39,882 nucleotides of DNA from a virus. The stretch covers positions 1 to 39,882 of IMG/VR virus record IMGVR_UViG_3300036884_000107, one strand, 5' to 3'. Every line of letters starts with the position of its first letter. The first letter of the stretch is position 1. The notes below the pieces were generated by a model. The model saw nothing but the letters and a program-made list of their open reading frames with translations, did no database searches and was not told the origin of the DNA. A program made the position numbers and the translations under genes. Below, piece after piece: positions 35,160 through 39,882 of this stretch.

Positions 35160-37228
35160 CCACCTAACATTCCATTACTTGGACTCGCTTGTACTCCCAT
35201 AGGCGGTGCGGATTGCATAGTCGATGTATTGACTGGTGCGGGTCCTACAGCTCCACCAACTGATGGCGGTACTTGGGGAGTTCCCGGTGGCGGTCCTAAC
35301 GGACCTGTTTGTTGCGCCCCAGGAGGCGGAGCTTGTGGACCCATTCCTGCTACAGGTTGGGCAGGCGCATTCAAAATGTTCAATGCTCCCTGTAGAGGAG
35401 TGGTTTTCATCACATATTTCATCAAATATCCATTCGGATCTTGTTGCATCATCATCAACTTCTCCGTCCGACCTTCAGGATCGTTCATATCCATGTCTTC
35501 ATAGAAAGATATTAAATCAACCATCTTCAACTTTGCCATATTCATAGCGTTATTCTGTCTGTTCTGTTTATCCGTACCAGAGGCTTTAATCTTGACATCC
35601 ATCCCCTCTTCAATCATATTAGAATTCATCTTAATAAATGTATACGTTCCTTTCATACCCAGTAATTTGGTCATATGATCCTTGGTATATCTTAGTTTAA
35701 TCATCTGCATGATCCAATCAGCCATCCATTCAGCGGCATTATTGATTGTTTCCTCAGTTATATCGTCAATTCGAGTGTAATTGGCCTCTCTAGCAATCTG
35801 ATTCGAGGTAGCGACATTGGTTTGAAGATTACCAGTTAAATTGGTAGCACCTGCTAAACTGAACATTCTCTCTCTAGCGAGTTTTAATTCCCCAAATTCC
35901 TGTTGGGTGGGTTGCTCTGGTGGTATAAAATCGTGAACCCTATGTGTATCTCCATCAACCAGTAAATCTTGATCAGGATTATTCATATCCGTTCTCTCAA
36001 TATCTTTTCCTGTCATTCCGGACTCTTTACTAAAAACATGCTTCCCCCGTTCCTTCAGTTTTTCAATAATCCGTTTCCCGATTTGATCCATGTTCTCCTG
36101 GTTGTAGATGTTCTGTTCAATGCGAGAAGTTTCATCATAGGCTACTTTTCCCCATTGGTCATATCCCATGAAAAAATAAGGTTTATGGGGCATATCGAAG
36201 TAATTTCGATAGACTGTATCTTTCTGAATCGGAATGGGCTGCCCCATGGCTGCCATAAGCAGGTCCTGTGGAGAAGCTTCTTGCCGACTCGCCTTATCAC
36301 CGGGCGTCTGATATTTGAAATACTTTTCCGTCCCCTCATAGTCATAGTTGGGATTCTTCATCTTCTTTAGAATACAATCCCCATACTTCCAGAGAACGCC
36401 CTCAATTCTTTCCCATTTATTATCGTCTTTTTTGTTATACCACGTAAACCATACTTCCCAGATTTTGATTGTTGTAGCCATCTGTTTCCACTTCTCATCT
36501 TCTTTTAATTTAATCCCGTTTTTAATAAGTTCTTTGGTAAACTCTTCCTCAGAATCGGGAAATCGCATGATGACTTCCTGAACAGTTAATTTCATGGCCT
36601 GAGCGATAAACTTCATATCATCAGCGTTATTGGTTGGACATTGCTCATCAATAATGACATTTTCAGGATGGACGTTCTCAAATTCATAATCCCCTGTTTC
36701 CCCTTTTTCCGGATTCCATCTCACTTTAATAATTCCCGTGTAATAGACAGGAAGATGTTTGAATGCAATAGAAAGGATTTTTCTCGTCTCCCGTTGTTTT
36801 AATTCCGCATCAATCATTAAAGAAACATTCTTAGCTATATCAATACTTTCAGGATTATCATTACCCGGTAAAACGATCATATCTGGTAAACGACTCATAG
36901 CAACGGGCTTAATTGAGGCTTCTATTTCATAAATCGCATTATCCAAATACTTCGCTTCGTAGGGTCTGATTTTATTCTCTGATATTTGTGAGGCGATCTG
37001 ACGGCCAAATAACATCAATTCATTCTTTACCCTGCGGGTATCCAGTCGGTATTTGGGACCATTAAAAAATGTTTTGGAATCTTCAATGCGCTTATCGAGG
37101 ACTTTAACTAATTCTTTATCTTCTATCTCTAAGGCTAACGGATCAGCTTCACTGACTACCCCATCACGGGCTTCGACAGGATTCTCAATACTGGTTTCCC
37201 TGAGTAAATTAAACGGAGATTGCAACAT
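35153..37228 (-). CDS. Portal protein, P22-like length (691 aa)
   Basis: The dodecameric DNA gate. The length, the N-terminal ring region (VARDGVVSEADPLALEIEDKELVKVLDKRIEDSK...) and conserved stretches such as RWNPEKGETGDYEFENVHPENVIIDE, AYDETSRIEQNIYNQENMDQIGKRI split by loops, SLAGATNLTGNLQTNVATSNQIAREANYTRIDDITEETINNAAEWMADW fit a P22-type portal. The C-terminal 90 residues are Pro/Gln/Gly-rich (APPPGAQQTGPLGPPPG). It starts 6 nt after TG-A-TATAAT with no Shine-Dalgarno. It comes right after the zinc-ribbon gene and terminase. Confidence 0.8.
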   Translation of the reverse strand: MLQSPFNLLRETSIENPVEARDGVVSEADPLALEIEDKELVKVLDKRIEDSKTFFNGPKYRLDTRRVKNELMLFGRQIASQISENKIRPYEAKYLDNAIYEIEASIKPVAMSRLPDMIVLPGNDNPESIDIAKNVSLMIDAELKQRETRKILSIAFKHLPVYYTGIIKVRWNPEKGETGDYEFENVHPENVIIDEQCPTNNADDMKFIAQAMKLTVQEVIMRFPDSEEEFTKELIKNGIKLKEDEKWKQMATTIKIWEVWFTWYNKKDDNKWERIEGVLWKYGDCILKKMKNPNYDYEGTEKYFKYQTPGDKASRQEASPQDLLMAAMGQPIPIQKDTVYRNYFDMPHKPYFFMGYDQWGKVAYDETSRIEQNIYNQENMDQIGKRIIEKLKERGKHVFSKESGMTGKDIERTDMNNPDQDLLVDGDTHRVHDFIPPEQPTQQEFGELKLARERMFSLAGATNLTGNLQTNVATSNQIAREANYTRIDDITEETINNAAEWMADWIMQMIKLRYTKDHMTKLLGMKGTYTFIKMNSNMIEEGMDVKIKASGTDKQNRQNNAMNMAKLKMVDLISFYEDMDMNDPEGRTEKLMMMQQDPNGYLMKYVMKTTPLQGALNILNAPAQPVAGMGPQAPPPGAQQTGPLGPPPGTPQVPPSVGGAVGPAPVNTSTMQSAPPMGVQASPSNGMLGGV

Positions 37229-37234
37229 AGTTCA

Positions 37235-37243
37235 ATTATATCA
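37235..37243 (-). promoter_or_regulatory. Extended -10 promoter of the portal gene
   Basis: AGG-TG-A-TATAAT-TGAACT-ATG: six nt from -10 to ATG at 37228. Leaderless transcript predicted. Confidence 0.65.
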
Positions 37244-37258
37244 CCTCGTAAGAGAACC

Positions 37259-37549
37259 TTAGTCTATATCGACTATATGTATATATTGTTTGCATTTGAA
37301 ACACTGCAAGATAAGGGGAGGTGTATAGGGGGTGGAACCTCTGGTAATAGAAATGACTTTCCCCGCATACTGAAAGAGCGGGTTCTGACAATTCCAACAA
37401 AAGAAAATATGAAGATCGGGATTTACTTTTCCTTCAAAATAATAATGCCCTTTATGAATATACTGAGGGGTCTGAATCACCACGGAGGTTATGTCAATAC
37501 TTTTGACCTTCGTTCCGAATGTTACTTTGTCGTAAACGGTTACATCCAT
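37259..37549 (-). CDS. Zinc-ribbon protein of the packaging block (96 aa)
   Basis: The N-terminal half is beta-like (MDVTVYDKVTFGTKVKSIDITSVVIQ), followed by FFCWNCQNPLF and a second pair LQCFKCKQYIHI, together one zinc ribbon. It lies between large terminase and portal. The ATG at 37549 follows the terminase stop by one base with AAGGAATAAT as ribosome site; the open frame upstream runs through the terminase gene. A packaging accessory role is possible. Confidence 0.6.
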   Translation of the reverse strand: MDVTVYDKVTFGTKVKSIDITSVVIQTPQYIHKGHYYFEGKVNPDLHIFFCWNCQNPLFQYAGKVISITRGSTPYTPPLILQCFKCKQYIHIVDID

Positions 37550-37550
37550 A

Positions 37551-38999
37551 TTATTCCTTAAAATATACCCCTCGTTTTTTTGTATAGGGATCGGCAAACC
37601 TTGAGGGGTCTAACGAAACGTATTCCCCTTTTAGATTTACAATCGTAAACTTCGGGTGAAGGAGGTTATTATCCTTAAAACCAAACTGCCCACTTTTTAC
37701 ATTCGTCCATTTCAACATAGAAACAAGATAAGAAAGAGCGTCAACCCAGTGATCCTCTGCCCAGTCATTGTCTATTTGTTCTTCTAAATTTTCATCATAC
37801 ATCGCCTCTGGAATAGTTTTAATTAAATGTCGGCAATTATCCGTAATTTTCAAATATGGCTCCCCATCAGGGGCGAGAGAGAGCCAATTATGAATAGACT
37901 CAACATTCTGAAGTCTATTGTGTGATCCTTTTTGGACATACACTCCATCTTTCCGAAACTGATCTGCAATACTAAATGTAGCATCCTGTAATTTATTAAA
38001 CATCGCAGGGTCGCCATAGAATTTAATACGGGAAAATTCTGGCATGTCCCGTTTGAAAATAATAGCCCACTTTTCGGGGGTTGTTTCTATCCCGTCAATT
38101 TCTCTATAAAGAACAAGACGAGAAAACTTTATTCCCTGGTAATCTTGTGGGAAAATAGCTCCAACTAATAAAACTGTAGGAGCTGCATATCCCCAATCAA
38201 TTCCTGCCACTCGTGCATATTCCGGTTTTGGAATAAGAGGATTAATGACATGAATATCCCGACTAAACTCCATGAATACCTGACCTTCGAAGATATCCCA
38301 ACTTCCTTCTAAATACGCTTTTCTCTTCTTTAAGGGGAGGGCTTCCAGTTGTTTAATGTAATCTGGGTTAATATATTTATTGTCATACGCATTAGCATGG
38401 ACGTAACTAAATCTCTTCTGTTCGGGATCATCGGCTAACTTATCAACAAAGAACTTCCGAACCCACCCATGTCCTACACCACCGGGGTTAGAGGCGCCCA
38501 TAAACTTCACATCCAAAACACCGGGAAAACGTAACCTGTTTCTTAAATCCTGGAATGTGGTTTCAGGGGTTCTTGTTAACTCTTCGACAAACTCACCGGC
38601 GAATTCAGAGGACATATATTTAGACGGATCATCTAAATTACGTAGTAATATACGGGCTCCCCCATACTCTTCCCTGATAAAAAAGGCATACCCCTCGTTT
38701 TTGTCTTCCTTTAATTCTCCCAAATACGGAGGGAATTCCCGTTGGATTCTGGAGATTTGCCGGTCTTTGAGGGTTGGATAATCTTCTGAGAAAAGACCAA
38801 CGGGTAACCCTTTAATATTATATTTATGGGAACACCAGAGGGCGTAATACAGAGCAGCCCACCTTAAAAGATAACTCTTCCCTCCTGCCATAGCCCCTCC
38901 ATATAACAAATACTTGGTCTGGGGATTAAACAACAAATCAAGCGCTTCTTGTTGTTTGGGTTGAAGATTCATTAACTGACGGAGACCTACTCGTTCCAT
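37551..38999 (-). CDS. terL: Terminase large subunit (482 aa)
   Basis: ATP-driven DNA packaging motor and nuclease. Walker A is GGAMAGGKS (residues 34-42), Walker B/coupling lies around ARILLRNLDDPSKYMSSEFAGEFVEELTRT, and the nuclease domain starts with the metal-binding Asp in VAGIDWGYAAPTVLL, then FYGDPAMFNKL and the DNDWAEDHWVDALSYL end with D and DA. These are the marks of the Terminase_6/RNase H-like group. It is preceded by a 300-nt gap and a TG-A-TATAAT element 6 nt before the ATG, so a leaderless mRNA is predicted. Confidence 0.9.
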   Translation of the reverse strand: MERVGLRQLMNLQPKQQEALDLLFNPQTKYLLYGGAMAGGKSYLLRWAALYYALWCSHKYNIKGLPVGLFSEDYPTLKDRQISRIQREFPPYLGELKEDKNEGYAFFIREEYGGARILLRNLDDPSKYMSSEFAGEFVEELTRTPETTFQDLRNRLRFPGVLDVKFMGASNPGGVGHGWVRKFFVDKLADDPEQKRFSYVHANAYDNKYINPDYIKQLEALPLKKRKAYLEGSWDIFEGQVFMEFSRDIHVINPLIPKPEYARVAGIDWGYAAPTVLLVGAIFPQDYQGIKFSRLVLYREIDGIETTPEKWAIIFKRDMPEFSRIKFYGDPAMFNKLQDATFSIADQFRKDGVYVQKGSHNRLQNVESIHNWLSLAPDGEPYLKITDNCRHLIKTIPEAMYDENLEEQIDNDWAEDHWVDALSYLVSMLKWTNVKSGQFGFKDNNLLHPKFTIVNLKGEYVSLDPSRFADPYTKKRGVYFKE

Positions 39000-39299
39000 A
39001 CAATGATTATATCAAATACGCTAATAACCCATAGTATGTTAGTAAACATTTGAGAGTAGGAAATTGGTGGGGGGAGGTACCATATACTGTTACAACAGCC
39101 TAGTTAACGACTCACTTATTGATGAACGAAGCTATGGCTTGGGGCTATGGAGTGCGCTACATGGACTAGTCGTACAATAATCATTATGCGACGTATACTA
39201 GCCTCATACCTGTACATACTGTACCTATAGGTCTATGTATACCTGTATGTACTACAGGACTGTATATACTAGTGTGCCTCTAGGCAGGGCATAGCGCTA
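39000..39299 (-). other. Repeat-rich noncoding gap between terminase genes (possible pac/regulatory site)
   Basis: No convincing gene on either strand; the best frame is about 33 codons. The 39205-39275 part is dense in TACAG/CTGTA words: TACAG-T, TACAG-G, GTACAG-T and their inverses. They form a perfect hairpin CCTGTA-GTACA-TACAGG (39242-39258) and CCTATAGG. CTGTACCTATA (39219-39229) equals the core of linker B. The right place for a packaging-initiation or TerS-binding site. The terL promoter closes it at 39006-39014. Confidence 0.5.
39006..39014 (-). promoter_or_regulatory. Extended -10 promoter of terL
   Basis: TG-A-TATAAT-CATTGT-ATG: six nt from -10 to start. No -35 of note. Confidence 0.65.
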
Positions 39300-39842
39300 T
39301 CATACTGCATCATCTACAGGTGCTATAGGTTGTGCTGTATCACTGTCTCCTACCTCTTCCCCTTGTATAGGCTCTTGTGTGTTTGAGGCGGTAGTACCGT
39401 CTAAGACTAGCATCTTGTCTATTGTTACATTAGTCGTTGCTACTTCCAACCGTTTCTTGAGAGTTAGGGCTGTAGTTAAATACTTGTGCCTAGCGTTCCA
39501 ATCTGGTACATCAATGAAATCACTAGTACTTGCTGTTGCATCTTTCCCCATAGCTCCTACTGTCTTATTAGCATCTAGCCCACTATCAAGCCTCGATAGT
39601 AACTTGTGATCTGTTATTCCCATATACTCCATGAGTAGAGGATAGTCTATTTTCTTTAGGTTATCTGATGCTATGGTTCTTGCACTGTTTTCATCACATT
39701 CATATGCTTTCATAGCACTTTTAACTGCTTTTCCTGTCTTTATGTATCTTCTGAACCAGTCTACTTGTTTTATAGATAGAGTCTTTTCTTTATTTTTCAT
39801 TATCTTTGTTACTGGTATGGGTGTATGTTGTAGGTGAGGCAT
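39300..39842 (-). CDS. terS: Terminase small subunit (180 aa)
   Basis: The N-terminal DNA-binding part is helical (SIKQVDWFRRYIKTGKAVKSAMKAYECDENSARTIASDNLKK split by a loop; G-A..A..AY is typical of TerS), followed by MEYMGITDHKLLSRLDSGLDANKTVG, then DVPDWNARHKYLTTALTLKKRL, the usual D.R.Kyl..alklk end. The last 45 residues are Thr/Ala/acidic. It recognises the packaging site and feeds the large subunit. Codon and word use (many CTA/TAG words) differs from the neighbours. TG-T-TATAAT lies 7 nt before the ATG. Confidence 0.75.
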   Translation of the reverse strand: MPHLQHTPIPVTKIMKNKEKTLSIKQVDWFRRYIKTGKAVKSAMKAYECDENSARTIASDNLKKIDYPLLMEYMGITDHKLLSRLDSGLDANKTVGAMGKDATASTSDFIDVPDWNARHKYLTTALTLKKRLEVATTNVTIDKMLVLDGTTASNTQEPIQGEEVGDSDTAQPIAPVDDAV

Positions 39843-39849
39843 ATACTGT

Positions 39850-39858
39850 ATTATAACA
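39850..39858 (-). promoter_or_regulatory. Extended -10 promoter of terS
   Basis: TG-T-TATAAT with 7 nt to the ATG at 39842; the first promoter of the late block in transcription order. Confidence 0.6.
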
Positions 39859-39882
39859 ATAATGGACGTAGTCTATTAGTTA

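Noticed and set aside
39121-39215. 33-codon minus-strand frame in the terS-terL gap
   Set aside because: No ribosome site or promoter box near its ATG, and the composition fits the repeat words of the gap rather than a protein.

Overview
The window is a continuous stretch of a tailed double-stranded DNA phage (Caudoviricetes). Almost every gene lies on the minus strand, so transcription runs from the right end (terminase) to the left end. The packaging and virion block (terS, terL, portal, scaffold, major capsid, adaptor, large tail protein, internal virion proteins) has no recognisable tape measure or major tail tube gene. It does have a P22-like large portal and a large internal-type protein, so a podovirus-like virion is the best guess. 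No polymerase, helicase, primase or integrase was recognised, so either this is part of a larger genome or the phage relies on the host. Base composition is moderately AT-rich (roughly 40% GC by eye). TAA, TAG and TGA all act as stops and TGG encodes Trp, which fits genetic code 11. The large tail protein (20252-23938) and the fibre (25624-27207) carry repeat and motif styles that I associate with Patescibacteria (CPR) metagenomes. A CPR host is therefore a reasonable but unproven inference.

Layout from right to left. 39842-33130: small terminase, a 300-nt noncoding repeat-rich gap, large terminase, zinc-ribbon protein, portal, Lys/Glu-rich protein, a free-standing HNH-AP2 homing endonuclease and the scaffold. 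33026-24911: major capsid, head decoration-like proteins, a family 2 glycosyltransferase, small coiled-coil proteins, a repeat-rich fibre, and the terminal adaptor gene at 24910-23945. 23938-14119: a 1228-aa tail protein, internal virion proteins, a cysteine-peptidase-like wall hydrolase and several appendage proteins. 14093-12394: the lysis cassette (coiled-coil/TM protein, CHAP endolysin, two small two-TM holin-like proteins). 12436-4295: a nin-like early or accessory region of some 25 very small genes with a NinG/Rap recombinase, C5 DNA methyltransferase, HNH protein, HTH and ribbon-helix-helix regulators, many zinc-ribbon miniproteins and an SLT-type transglycosylase. 4058-29: a surface-sugar cassette (DegT-type aminotransferase, two methyltransferases, WbqC-like protein) followed by small unknown genes.

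Two patterns stand out. First, many genes that lack a Shine-Dalgarno have an extended -10 promoter element (TG-n-TATAAT or a close variant) ending exactly 6 nt (range 6-8, once 10) before the ATG. This predicts that the transcript starts at or next to the start codon, so mRNAs for terS, terL, portal, adaptor, endolysin, glycosyltransferase and several regulators should be leaderless. Second, the small genes of the nin-like region are joined by near-identical intercistronic linkers (three families, 15-22 nt) that carry the stop codon side and the ribosome-binding site, as expected for a region that reshuffles whole small genes. A structured leader with mutually exclusive hairpins, one a terminator, sits in front of the gene at 9982. 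A terminator also lies inside the leader of the major capsid gene.
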